Shown: piece after piece, positions 21,169 to 29,883 of the stretch
How the letters are laid out: each line of letters begins with the position of its first letter
Numbering within the stretch: the stretch's first letter is position 1
Made by a program: the position numbers and the translations under genes
Assembly (NCBI RefSeq): GCF_007556815.1
Contig: NZ_CP041744.1
Span: 1-64,000 of the forward strand
Direction: 5' to 3'
From: Paraburkholderia megapolitana
GTDB lineage: Bacteria; Pseudomonadota; Gammaproteobacteria; Burkholderiales; Burkholderiaceae
DNA: 64,000 nt
Notes under the pieces: generated by a model
Told to the model about the DNA's origin: nothing
Database searches by the model: none
Seen by the model: the letters and a program-made list of their open reading frames with translations, nothing else

Positions 21169-21260
21169 GCAACAACGGTCGTTCGTGATCTGCTGCAAGA
21201 CTGGCGTCCATTCCAACTGGGCGACTGGTGGACGTTGGACTCGATTGAAGTCTGATTGCC

Positions 21261-21674
21261 TCATCGCCGAGACTCATCATAGACGCGACGACAATCCTCA
21301 ATGCGAGGCCAATTGTCCCTGATCCATGATGTAAATCCCTCGAGGGCAGGCAGCATACCTGCGCCCATTTCCGTCAGCTCATACTCGACGCGCGGCGGCA
21401 CCTCGGGGAAGTAATGGCGTATCAACAGCCCGTCTCGCTCCAGATTGCGGAGGGTCAGCGTCAGCATGCGCTGAGTGATCCCCTCGATACCGCTCTTGAG
21501 TGTCGAAAAGCGGAGCTGGTGCCCGGGTGCCACTGCAAGGTGCGACATGACGAGAATAGTCCATTTGTCACCAAGCCGCGCGAGAACGCTATGGGGAGCG
21601 CACGGTGCGAAACGGGGGCCTTGCTCGGTTTCGGTGTAGCGTCGGCCGTTTATCGATTTGTCCAAGCGTATCAC
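21261..21674 (-). CDS. HxlR-family transcriptional regulator
   Basis: A 137-residue winged-helix regulator: VLARLGDKWTILVMSHLA, FSTLKSGIEGITQRMLTLTL, RNLERDGLLIRHYFPEVPPR and the wing VEYELTEMGAGMLPAL are the HxlR signature in order. It diverges from the NmrA-like gene at 21765 across 90 bp; HxlR/NmrA or HxlR/oxidoreductase pairs are common, and the regulator probably represses its neighbour in response to an electrophile or redox signal. The pair is framed by inverted MITE copies. Confidence 0.9.
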   Translation of the reverse strand: MIRLDKSINGRRYTETEQGPRFAPCAPHSVLARLGDKWTILVMSHLAVAPGHQLRFSTLKSGIEGITQRMLTLTLRNLERDGLLIRHYFPEVPPRVEYELTEMGAGMLPALEGFTSWIRDNWPRIEDCRRVYDESRR

Positions 21675-21764
21675 CCGTGTGCCTGAGGTTGAAAAATGTG
21701 CCGTCTTCCGACCGGTTGCGCGTGAGTATATATTGGTAACCCTTGTTCAAACACGAGGTGTTTT

Positions 21765-22682
21765 ATGTCTGATGGCAAACAGTCGATCCTGGTCTTCGGC
21801 GCGACCGGCCAGCAGGGCGGATCGGTCGCCACTGCGCTTCTGAAGGCGGGCTGGCCCGTTCGCGCGCTCGTTCGGAATCCAGCTTCATCAAAATCGGTGG
21901 CGCTTCGCAACGCGGGCGTCGAGCTCGTGGAAGGCACGTTCGCACACACCGACGTTATCCGAGCTGCGATGAATGGTGTCCACGGCGTCTTTAGCGTCCA
22001 ACCGAGTTCACCCGGAGGCGTTGTGAGCGACGAGGATGAGGTGTGCTTCGGCGCCGCCATCGCTGATCTTTCAGTCGAAACCGGGGTCAAGCACATCGTC
22101 TACACCTCCAGCAACGCCGTCGGCGACCAGTTGACCGGAATGGGTCACTTTGACAGCAAGGCCCGCATCGAGGCACATATCGGTGCGTTGCCAATTACCG
22201 CGACCATCATTCGGCCAGCGACTTTCATGGAAATGTTGGTAATGCCGGGCTTCGGGCTGGACGAAGGGCGCTTCAACTTCTTTGCGAAGCCGGATCAGCG
22301 GATTCAACTTCTCGCAGTAGAAGACATTGGCAAGTTCGTTGCCGCAATCTTTGCGGATCCGGTGCGATTTGGCGGGAAGACACTCGAAATCGCGAGCGAT
22401 ACGGTCACGGGGCGGGACCTGGAAGCTCAATTTACGGAGGCGGCCGGTCGCCCCATTACCTACGCTCGATTCTCTGACGAAGTCCTGGAGGCTAACCACT
22501 TCCTCAGGAAACTAACGGAACTGCTGGACGAAGGACGCCTCGCGGGCAAGGCAGATCTTGACGCTTTGCGGGAGATAACCCCCGATCTGCAATCCTTCCG
22601 TTCCTGGCTTGCCGGAAGCGGCCGCGAGGCATTCAGGGAGGCACTAGGAACGGCCGGCGCATGGGCCTACGGTCACGCATGA
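21765..22682 (+). CDS. NmrA-like NAD(P)-binding protein
   Basis: A 305-residue atypical short-chain dehydrogenase. The dinucleotide motif ILVFGATGQQGGSVATALL is at residues 7-25, with RALVRNPASSKS for the NADP side. VKHIVYTSSNAVGDQLTGM lacks the usual Tyr-x-x-x-Lys catalytic pair, as in NmrA redox sensors. ATIIRPATFMEMLVMPGF and VEDIGKFVAAIFADP are also typical. It could be a quinone oxidoreductase-like enzyme or a redox sensor. It is transcribed away from the HxlR gene and ends 25 bp before MITE copy 3. Confidence 0.88.
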   Translation: MSDGKQSILVFGATGQQGGSVATALLKAGWPVRALVRNPASSKSVALRNAGVELVEGTFAHTDVIRAAMNGVHGVFSVQPSSPGGVVSDEDEVCFGAAIADLSVETGVKHIVYTSSNAVGDQLTGMGHFDSKARIEAHIGALPITATIIRPATFMEMLVMPGFGLDEGRFNFFAKPDQRIQLLAVEDIGKFVAAIFADPVRFGGKTLEIASDTVTGRDLEAQFTEAAGRPITYARFSDEVLEANHFLRKLTELLDEGRLAGKADLDALREITPDLQSFRSWLAGSGREAFREALGTAGAWAYGHA

Positions 22683-22707
22683 AGGCTTTACTAATGCTTA
22701 TGGCTAG

Positions 22708-22969
22708 TGTTGAGGGAAGCCGTTAAAAAGGCCGGGAAGTTCCTTGCCAGGGCCACGACGGACGTTGCTGCCGGACAGTCCCACGCCCCCGATGCCGGAT
22801 TCCCCGTAGCCCTGAAGCCGCATTACCTCAACGCGCCGGACCACCGCTCCATCGCCATCATCGACTCACGAATGACTGTGCAGCGCATGTTGCCTCCCGT
22901 CTCGTAGACAGGAAAACGATACCCCGCTGCGTGCCTACTTCCCGGCCTTTTTAACGGCTTCCTTCGACA
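22708..22969 (+). mobile_element. MITE copy 3 (262 bp)
   Basis: Same length as copy 2, with TGTTGAGGGAAGCCGTTAAA at the left and the inverted complement at the right, whose last bases read CCTTCGACA instead of CCTCAACA. A 66-codon open frame runs from the left end to CCCGTCTCGTAGA near 22909. Together with copy 2 it flanks the HxlR/NmrA pair in inverted orientation. Confidence 0.85.
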
Positions 22970-23037
22970 CCAAGGGTGACAATTGACAGATTTGAGGCGT
23001 GGGCAATTGAGCACGCAAGGAATTGGGGATTCATGAA

Positions 23038-23457
23038 ATGAACAGGATAGACCTCATTAACCAGCTCGCGGCAATTTCGCAGTCGGATGACATCATTGAG
23101 CTCACGGCGGCGCTGATTGATTCGCTATCGTCCTCCTCTCCGGGCGTGGAGATGCTTGATCCGATTCTCCGTTTTATGGAGAGTCATCCGGATTGGGATT
23201 TCGGGCTGCCGGGACCGCTAGTGCACTTTGTGGAGAAGTTTTACCGGCGCGGGTACGAGGAGGAATTGCTTAAATCGGTGCAGCGTCGGCCCACTGCGCA
23301 CACGGCCTGGATGTTGAATCGGATCATCAATGGCGAAAAAGATGCGATTACGAAGGCTAAGCTCATAGGTGTCATGCAGAACGCGTCTCAGAATCCCTCC
23401 ATTGATTCCGCGACCCTCGAGCGAATCAATCACTTCTTGTCATTACATCAGCAATAG
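23038..23457 (+). CDS. Putative Rhs-associated immunity protein
   Basis: A 139-residue acidic, all-helical-looking protein (MNRIDLINQLAAISQSDDII, FMESHPDWDFGLPGPLVHFV, RRPTAHTAWMLNRIINGE). Size and character fit immunity proteins that follow Rhs/CDI toxins, and an Rhs scrap lies 125 bp downstream. The assignment is by context and resemblance only. The ATG at 23038 is preferred to the TTG at 23023. MITE copy 3 sits 70 bp upstream and may have separated it from its toxin gene. Confidence 0.5.
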   Translation: MNRIDLINQLAAISQSDDIIELTAALIDSLSSSSPGVEMLDPILRFMESHPDWDFGLPGPLVHFVEKFYRRGYEEELLKSVQRRPTAHTAWMLNRIINGEKDAITKAKLIGVMQNASQNPSIDSATLERINHFLSLHQQ

Positions 23458-23582
23458 CAGTGTTTGCGTGTAATCGTGCGATGGCACTAGCACGCTCGGA
23501 TATTGAATGTTGGCGACACGGTGATAGCTAGCCGAACAACTCTGACGATGACGAAAAGCGACAGACCCGGCGTGAGCCGGGT

Positions 23583-23960
23583 TTGTCGTATGTAGATTCA
23601 GCTAATTCGATATCGGTGTCGCGCGGGAGCGACCTGACGAACCCGAATGCGTGGCGCTGGGGAACCGGGATGTCGGACTTCCGCTACGACGTCAATGGAC
23701 ACCTGCAGCAGGTTATTGTTCACGGAACCGACAGTCAGGGCAGGCCCCTGACAGATACCACCGCAGACCACACGATCAGCTATACGACCGATGCGCATGG
23801 CCAGGTACTGCAGCGCGATGACGTTGCTGCAGGCGGCGCCCTGACGGTAACGGAGCGGTACTACTACCTGGACGGTAACCGGATTGGCGACATCAGCAAC
23901 AATGGGCCTTCGTATCCGGTTGGAGTTCGATTTCGATCCGCGCCAATGACAGGCACGCGC
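23583..23960 (+). pseudogene. Rhs/YD-repeat fragment
   Basis: An open frame with one or two YD-type repeats: FRYDVNGHLQQVIVHG, TISYTTDAHGQVLQRDDV and YYYLDGNRIGDISNNG. These are the wall-forming beta-strand repeats of Rhs toxins. There is no N-terminal or C-terminal toxin domain; after about 23900 the sequence is unrelated and runs into the AraC gene on the other strand. It is a relic of an Rhs locus to which the upstream immunity-like gene probably belonged. A GC hairpin (GACCCGGCGTGAGCCGGGTT, 23563-23582) precedes it. Confidence 0.6.
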
Positions 23961-23987
23961 TACGCAACCCGATTGGACACCGCTTCG

Positions 23988-24761
23988 CTATTTCTCGAGA
24001 TAGTGAGTGGGCGACGCGCCAAGTACGCGCCGGAATAGCGCAGTAAACGCACTCGGACTGCCGTAGCCGAGATCCAGTGCAACGCGCGTGACGGACTCTC
24101 CGTTGCCGAGACGGTTGATAGCGGCAAGCAAACAGGCCTGCTGACGCCACTCCGTAAAGCTCACCCCTGTTTGAGCCCGGAACAGCCGCGTGAAGGTACG
24201 CCGACTCAGGCCCGCGTCGGCGGCCATCTTGTCGATATCGACAGCAAGCGACGGATGATCGATCAGGTGTCGACACAGGCGCGCCAGACGAGGTTCTTCG
24301 GGTAACGGCGTATTGAGCGAGAGCGACGGCATGGCGGCAATTTCATCCAGCAGCAGGGACATGATTTTGCCCGCCCGTGCATCCAGTTCGTAGAGCGCCG
24401 GCAAGTCCACGGCCTCCAGCAAAAGATTCCGCAGAAAGGGCGACACGCCGAGTACCCGGCAGTCGTCGGGTAGTCCCGCAATGCGGGCGGCTTCAGGAAT
24501 AAAAAACGCGTTCAGCATGGTCACCGGACCGCGCATATGCATCTGGTGAGCGATGCCCGCGGGTATCCAGCACGCCCGTTGTGGCGGAACGACCAGGTTG
24601 CCACGCGAAGTAAACACGCTAATCGTCCCGGAGGCAGCGAATGCAAACTGCCCGCGGCGATGCGTATGAACTGTAAAAGTCGACGCCGCCGGGTAGTCGT
24701 TCGCCGTCACGACGGTGGGCCGGGCGATGTCCTCGTAGGGACCGAGCAAAGTATTTGTCAA
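23988..24761 (-). CDS. AraC-family regulator, 5' end inside the E2 terminus
   Basis: About 257 residues. The N-terminal cupin-like sensor (FTVHTHRRGQFAFAASGTIS, VPPQRACWIPAGIAHQMHM) is followed by a two-HTH AraC domain (MAADAGLSRRTFTRLFRAQT, VALDLGYGSPSAFTALFRRV). The only available starts are TTG codons at 24761 and 24749, and the first overlaps the terminal TGTCA of E2. So the native start has probably been replaced by the transposon end, though nearly the full protein remains. Confidence 0.75.
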   Translation of the reverse strand: MTNTLLGPYEDIARPTVVTANDYPAASTFTVHTHRRGQFAFAASGTISVFTSRGNLVVPPQRACWIPAGIAHQMHMRGPVTMLNAFFIPEAARIAGLPDDCRVLGVSPFLRNLLLEAVDLPALYELDARAGKIMSLLLDEIAAMPSLSLNTPLPEEPRLARLCRHLIDHPSLAVDIDKMAADAGLSRRTFTRLFRAQTGVSFTEWRQQACLLAAINRLGNGESVTRVALDLGYGSPSAFTALFRRVLGASPTHYLEK

Positions 24762-24890
24762 ACGCCTTAAAGTTGTCCGAAAAGTGACCTAAAAGCGTCT
24801 AGTCGATGAATCTGGAAAGATTTGATCCGTTTATATTTATATCAATCAATGGATTATCGTTAAATTGACGTAAAGTAGTCCGGCTCAGTG

Positions 24891-26252
24891 TTAAGAAGCG
24901 ATGTGATGCTGATCCGAGCGCCATGCGGCAAGGTCAGCCGGGCGTGCGAGAGCCGGATGCAGGAGATAGGACCTGTACGGTCTCATGAAGGACTCAAGGC
25001 GACGCCATATCCAGGCTGACGTAGTGAGATCCTGCTGTAGCCAGATTATCAACTGGTCGGTCCACGTGGTGTATGGGATCGCAAGCGGTCGATCCGGGCT
25101 ATGTGCGAGCCATCCTGACAGACCCAGTGCAGGCGAGGAGAGGTCGCGGACGCGGCTGCATGTGCGAACGAGGCCGAACCAGCTAAGATGCCAGCCGATG
25201 GCCACTGCCGTTTCGACAGTGACGGCATTGGTGGCGATGGCGAAATGCTGACGGCAGAGGGTATGCCAGGTCAGCATATCGATGTTGCGAAGCGCGTGCC
25301 CAAAAAACGCGTCCCGAAATTGCAGGAGCGCCGATTCGAGCGCAAGAAATCGTTGCGTGAAATGAGGCCGGTTTATCTGGCCGAGGCGGGGTCGGCTGGA
25401 CGCGGCCAGATCAGGTTGCGGAATGGGTGTGCCAGTGCAGGGGTGGGGTGGTCTTGCCAGGAGTTCCATCATAGTCGGCGGCGGCGCCTCGTAAAGACGG
25501 TTCGACATGTGCAGGTGCGCCGTGCGGTGAACCGATGCTGCGCGATTGTCTGGTACTGCTACGAACTGGCCCGTCAGGGAGTCGTGCTTTCGACGTGGGA
25601 GTCTGGAAAGACGCACGGTGGATTCGGCAATACATGTCTGCCACCTGTGCAGATTCCGGGCAGGATCCCCCGATATCGGCGTGCATTGCCCAGCAGGCAG
25701 GTGCAGCGCCGGCACCCATTTCCCGCCGCATTGTGCGCACGCAAGTGGATGTTCAGCCATGTCACCGTGGAGCGCGTATCGAATTGGTTTTGCACACCGG
25801 GGGCAGCCGCGCCTGAGGGAGCGTTGATGCAGGGGGCAACGCGAAATGAAGCGCCACTGAAACCATGTTGCATGAAAACCCTGCTGGAGGCATTCGCGGC
25901 AGTAACGCAGCTCGGTGCTTGCGACAACGAGCCCAGGGGTGCCGTAACAAAACGCGGCTGCTACGTCTGAGGCAGATATCTGTAGCAGATCGCCCAGGCG
26001 CGTTGGCTCGAACCGGTCGGCGCGACGCAGATCCAGACCGTTCGTGGGGATGTCCGCCGGCGCCCGGAGGAGGATCAGATCGGATAATTCGTGCAACGTT
26101 AACCGGTTGCATAACGAAAACTTTGACAGGCGCATCCATATGGATTCGCCGGCGGAGCTCCATTCAGGCCGTGCCGTGTAGCGCGCTTCGGCGGTGTCCG
26201 CTGCCTGCCAGAGGATCGGTGTTTCGCCACCTTCATGGAGGGCCTGGCGCAT
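24891..26252 (-). CDS. tniQ: TniQ/TnsD-like target-selection protein
   Basis: A 453-residue full-length TniQ-type protein: GESIWMRLSKFSLCNRLTLH at residues 34-53, the zinc-binding set ELRYCRECLQQGF, SRCPLHQRSL, GCPRCAKP, ACAQCGGKW at about 112-185, and a long C-terminal half that E1 lacks. Its role would be to bind the target and recruit the TniB ATPase. It follows tniB after eight bases. Confidence 0.8.
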   Translation of the reverse strand: MRQALHEGGETPILWQAADTAEARYTARPEWSSAGESIWMRLSKFSLCNRLTLHELSDLILLRAPADIPTNGLDLRRADRFEPTRLGDLLQISASDVAAAFCYGTPGLVVASTELRYCRECLQQGFHATWFQWRFISRCPLHQRSLRRGCPRCAKPIRYALHGDMAEHPLACAQCGGKWVPALHLPAGQCTPISGDPARNLHRWQTCIAESTVRLSRLPRRKHDSLTGQFVAVPDNRAASVHRTAHLHMSNRLYEAPPPTMMELLARPPHPCTGTPIPQPDLAASSRPRLGQINRPHFTQRFLALESALLQFRDAFFGHALRNIDMLTWHTLCRQHFAIATNAVTVETAVAIGWHLSWFGLVRTCSRVRDLSSPALGLSGWLAHSPDRPLAIPYTTWTDQLIIWLQQDLTTSAWIWRRLESFMRPYRSYLLHPALARPADLAAWRSDQHHIAS

Positions 26253-26260
26253 GATTCAAC

Positions 26261-27244
26261 TCACTGGCTGATCGCGGACAACGCGGCGCCGCCGGCTTTT
26301 TGTGCCAGGACGTACCGGCTGCGTTCGACCATCGATGTCCAGAAAGGGGGATCGAAGGTTAGCGTTGGACTATCGTGTGCACTGCTGACAAGCAGGGAGG
26401 CTTCGGCGGCTGCGGTGAAATATTTCATGGGGATTTCGACCGGTCCGTCCAGCTGCGCCTTGATATGGGCATCCTCGAAGGCATGCCACAGGGTGCTGGC
26501 CGAGTCCAGCATACGCAAGCCGGCGTCATAAGCCTGAGGAACGTAGAAGCGTGTGTAGCACCAACCGGATGCCTCAGGATACTCGCCCTGATCGTATGCT
26601 TTCAAAACGGCCCGACATTCCGCCGCAGAGCTGATGCCGCGAAACGCCAGCTCTTCGACCATGAATCGCGCGACGATCTGACCTTTGTCCTGAGCCTGAA
26701 AGGCAGATTTCTGTGCGACCAGCTGGGATTGACCCACCAGGAACACGAACAGGCGCAATCCGTTGTTTTCAAGTTCATCGTGCAGATCCCGCAACCATTC
26801 ATAGTGAAGTTCATGCAGATTCTGGGCTTCGTCGGCAAACATCACGATCCGCTCATCACCCTTTGAATCGGCCACCTGTCTGAGCTTGTGCAGGAGCCGT
26901 CCGCGCAGGGCAGCCCGGGAGGCACCGCTTTGCGCCGGATGATTTGCAGCGTGCAGCAGGGCTGAGAAAAAACTGTTTTCGGAGGGTGTCTGTGAACGGG
27001 TGCAGCGCAACCTGTAGATGGACAACCTGGGGTGTCGTCGCTCAAGATCACGACGAATGAACTCGATAGCATAGGTCTTCCCGATACGCGGTCGCCCGTG
27101 GATCAGCGCGCCCGTGATGTACAGCAGCAGGCACTCGTCGATCAGGGTTCGAAAGGCCGCGATCGATGGTGTCGGGATTCGATAGGTACGACGGCCGATC
27201 GGATGATTCTCCAGACTTGCGGGTCGCTGCTGGACAGTAGGCAT
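26261..27244 (-). CDS. tniB: TniB/TnsC-like AAA+ transposition ATPase
   Basis: A 327-residue AAA+ ATPase with Walker A HGRPRIGKT (about 50-58) and Walker B IVMFADEAQN, then LRLFVFLVGQSQLVAQK. The start at 27244 lies 13 bases after the transposase stop; an in-frame start at 27283 would overlap it. It is the partner of the E2 transposase and TniQ. Confidence 0.87.
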   Translation of the reverse strand: MPTVQQRPASLENHPIGRRTYRIPTPSIAAFRTLIDECLLLYITGALIHGRPRIGKTYAIEFIRRDLERRHPRLSIYRLRCTRSQTPSENSFFSALLHAANHPAQSGASRAALRGRLLHKLRQVADSKGDERIVMFADEAQNLHELHYEWLRDLHDELENNGLRLFVFLVGQSQLVAQKSAFQAQDKGQIVARFMVEELAFRGISSAAECRAVLKAYDQGEYPEASGWCYTRFYVPQAYDAGLRMLDSASTLWHAFEDAHIKAQLDGPVEIPMKYFTAAAEASLLVSSAHDSPTLTFDPPFWTSMVERSRYVLAQKAGGAALSAISQ

Positions 27245-27257
27245 GGATCTGCTCGCA

Positions 27258-29117
27258 TCATCGGTTCTGGACGGTGAGATCACCGAAGTCGATCAAGGTC
27301 TGATCGTCTTCTGATCGCTTCGATCGGGCGACGGAGGGATCGTCTGTATGGGCGGGCGCTTCCATCTGTGCGAGCTGCATCATCACTGTCGCGTCCCTGC
27401 GGCTGCGTCTGGATCGGTGACGCTGCGATTTCGAGAGTAGTTGAACCGGATCCTGTTCACCAGAGAAAACGAACCGGCCGAGTCGGCGTTGACGCAAAAT
27501 AAATTGGCGCAGGCGCAAGGTATGACGACTGTACCGCCAGCCGTCGAGTACGCTCAGCCGACCCAGCTCCGCCCCATTGGTCAGATACGCCCATGCTTCA
27601 CGCATGTCGGTGGGATTTGGATAAACCCGAACAGACTGACGCAACAGCCCGGTTGTTCGCTGGAGGACTTCGCTGCTGTAGCGCGCGCCATACAGGCTGA
27701 TATAAGGCGCGGTGCCGCTCGCGACGCTACCGCGGACCGTACAAAGATGGACCGACTGAAGCTGATGCAACCGGGAACGCAGGAAAGTCGGCAGGGTTCG
27801 AACCGGGACAGCGTGATGCGCAAGGGACAGGCGGAGCGCTTCAAGCGGAGTTCGTCCATTCAGGCCATCGTGCGGCGTACAGTGGTAGTTGGCGATGGTG
27901 ACATCCAGCAGCTCTTCGAGCTCGTCAATCGTGATCAGCTGATCGACAGCCGTTTGCCGGCCTTTCTTGCCGGCGGGATCATTGGGGTGGCGTCCTGTGG
28001 TGCCGTGTACCCTACGGGACATCCGGTCGGTCAGCGTCAGGAAAAAGCGCTCTATAAAGGGGCGCCCCGTCGGTTCACCAACCGGGCCTGCTTCCATCCG
28101 GCAGCCGACGAACTCGCAAACGGGAGTGAAGGTCTCTTCGGTCAGGTGCGAGGCCGCATTGTCGACCTTCAGGACGTCCCAGCAGGCGTAGGCCAGTTCA
28201 GGCAGCTCGGAGACAAATCCCGCGCCTTCCCGGTAGCTGAGACCGGGAATCGTGAGCTGATCACGTTTGCGCCGCGGACGTAGCGCGTCTTGCAGCGTCG
28301 CGAGCACGTCATGGTGATCATATTCGGATGCCGGAACAACATGCCATCCAATCACAGCGCGGGTGCAGACGTCGATCATCGTTATCACAAACAGGCGCTC
28401 GGTTTCGAGATCGACACTGACACCGGAGGGTTCGGTGAAGCGCACGCGCAGCCGCAGGTCGAGTTTGTGGCCGTCAAGTTCGACCACGGAGAATGGTCTG
28501 GCCGTCGCTTCCCAGGCGCCATTGTCACGGGGCATGCGCAGAGGGATACGATCCTCGAGCCGGCGCTTGACCCACCTTGCGAAAGAGCGATATCCCTTCG
28601 TGTCCTGGTTAAGCGGGTAGTCCGCCTCAGTCAACCCGGCGTCCAGGCATGCCGCGATCAACCTGGAGTGCGTCTCGGTCAAGCCGTACAGCCGATCTGT
28701 TCGCGTCAGTCCCAGGCGGTGGCTGCCAATCTGCCGTTCGATGATGCGGGGGAGTTGTGGCAGGCGTTCGAACAGTTGACCGACTGCGCCACTCAAGCCA
28801 CCGTGCGATGTTCGACGATCCGCCCGCTTGCTACGTCGATAGGCTTTAGCGCGCGCGTGCGGAATGAGTCCCCGGAAGCCGTTGATCCGGCCGTCGGTGT
28901 GTGCGCCAAGGCAACGCGCCAGCAATCGCGAGAGGAAGCTGGCGTCGATTTTATGGGCTCGCACGATATCCGCGACCGGCACACCGTTGAGGTAAGCCAG
29001 TACGGCTTGTTCGCGTTGATGATAGATCGCCCGTCGCGATGAATCGAGCGCAAGCGGATCCACCGATGGCCACAATCGAACGTCAGTGAGCGGTTCCGGG
29101 ATATCGCTACGCCGCAT
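27258..29117 (-). CDS. tnsB: TnsB/TniA-like DDE transposase
   Basis: A 619-residue TnsB-class transposase: HTH region (VPVADIVRAHKIDASFLSRL, residues 46-65), then catalytic Asp215 (VVELDGHKL), Asp319 (LKVDNAASH) and Glu356 (PFIERFF), and the C-terminal YGARYSSEVL region. It is shorter than and well diverged from the E1 transposase, so each is expected to act on its own element's ends. Confidence 0.9.
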   Translation of the reverse strand: MRRSDIPEPLTDVRLWPSVDPLALDSSRRAIYHQREQAVLAYLNGVPVADIVRAHKIDASFLSRLLARCLGAHTDGRINGFRGLIPHARAKAYRRSKRADRRTSHGGLSGAVGQLFERLPQLPRIIERQIGSHRLGLTRTDRLYGLTETHSRLIAACLDAGLTEADYPLNQDTKGYRSFARWVKRRLEDRIPLRMPRDNGAWEATARPFSVVELDGHKLDLRLRVRFTEPSGVSVDLETERLFVITMIDVCTRAVIGWHVVPASEYDHHDVLATLQDALRPRRKRDQLTIPGLSYREGAGFVSELPELAYACWDVLKVDNAASHLTEETFTPVCEFVGCRMEAGPVGEPTGRPFIERFFLTLTDRMSRRVHGTTGRHPNDPAGKKGRQTAVDQLITIDELEELLDVTIANYHCTPHDGLNGRTPLEALRLSLAHHAVPVRTLPTFLRSRLHQLQSVHLCTVRGSVASGTAPYISLYGARYSSEVLQRTTGLLRQSVRVYPNPTDMREAWAYLTNGAELGRLSVLDGWRYSRHTLRLRQFILRQRRLGRFVFSGEQDPVQLLSKSQRHRSRRSRRDATVMMQLAQMEAPAHTDDPSVARSKRSEDDQTLIDFGDLTVQNR

Positions 29118-29760
29118 GATGGGCGGCTTTCGAATATTGCTGTATCCGTGAGTTCAACGTCCAGGATTGAGCGACCAGATCAGCGCTCACGAGATGACCC
29201 GCGTGCAGGCCGGCAATAGCGGCGGTGCGGATCAGGACCGGATCGTGTCGCACGAAGTGCTGCTCAAGGTCGAGAAAGGAGGCTTCCGGATCGAAGAAAT
29301 TGACGACGTCTCTGGCCAGGGACACGTCAATCAGACGCATTCCGGTATTCAGATAAGGTAACAGTGCCATCCAGTTCTGGATCCAGATGCGATGCTCATC
29401 AAGATCGATTGACCGGATGATCTCGATGGACAGCGAGGAGAGAGCAGCGGGAGGTCCGTCCCCGGAAGGCGCCTGTTTATCGGTGTGTCCGAGCGCCAGA
29501 TATTGAGGCCGGCCATCTCGCAGTAGCCAGAAGTCGACGCGGCAGTCATGTTGAGCAGATACGGTGGCAGGACGTTCGCAGTATGTCGTGACAGCAGGAT
29601 TCACTTCGAGCATGACCCAGAGCCGGACCTGGTCAAGCGAAGTGAACACCAGTGCACGCTTGAGCTTCGGCGACCACACATGATGAAGCGTCTGCTTCGG
29701 CAGTCGGGAAACGGGTAGGGGTTCGGGTGGGTTCACGATGCAATTCCGGACCAGCGACAT
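29107..29760 (-). CDS. tnsA: TnsA-like protein, likely catalytically defective
   Basis: A 217-residue TnsA homologue recognised from QVRLWVMLEVNPAVTTYCER and RVDFWLLRDGRPQYLAL. The Asp (residue 76) is present, but the position of the active-site Glu is Arg (QVRLW versus ALEAW in E1) and the lysine motif is replaced by QYLALGH. It overlaps the transposase start by 11 bases. Confidence 0.7.
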   Translation of the reverse strand: MSLVRNCIVNPPEPLPVSRLPKQTLHHVWSPKLKRALVFTSLDQVRLWVMLEVNPAVTTYCERPATVSAQHDCRVDFWLLRDGRPQYLALGHTDKQAPSGDGPPAALSSLSIEIIRSIDLDEHRIWIQNWMALLPYLNTGMRLIDVSLARDVVNFFDPEASFLDLEQHFVRHDPVLIRTAAIAGLHAGHLVSADLVAQSWTLNSRIQQYSKAAHHAA

Positions 29761-29883
29761 GAGTCTACTTTAGGTCAGATTCAGCAAAATGGACAAATTT
29801 ATGGCGATCGAAATCGACATCAAATCGTCCGGCGCGGCCCGCTGCGCCTTATAAACTGGTCCGCGGGAGTGGACAACTTTATG

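Noticed and set aside
23559..23589. GACCCGGCGTGAGCCGGGTT hairpin as a terminator
   Set aside because: Good stem but no T-run after it; kept only as a remark in the Rhs fragment entry.
25188..25970. 260-codon plus-strand frame
   Set aside because: Antisense to the E2 tniQ gene, with no recognisable family pattern.
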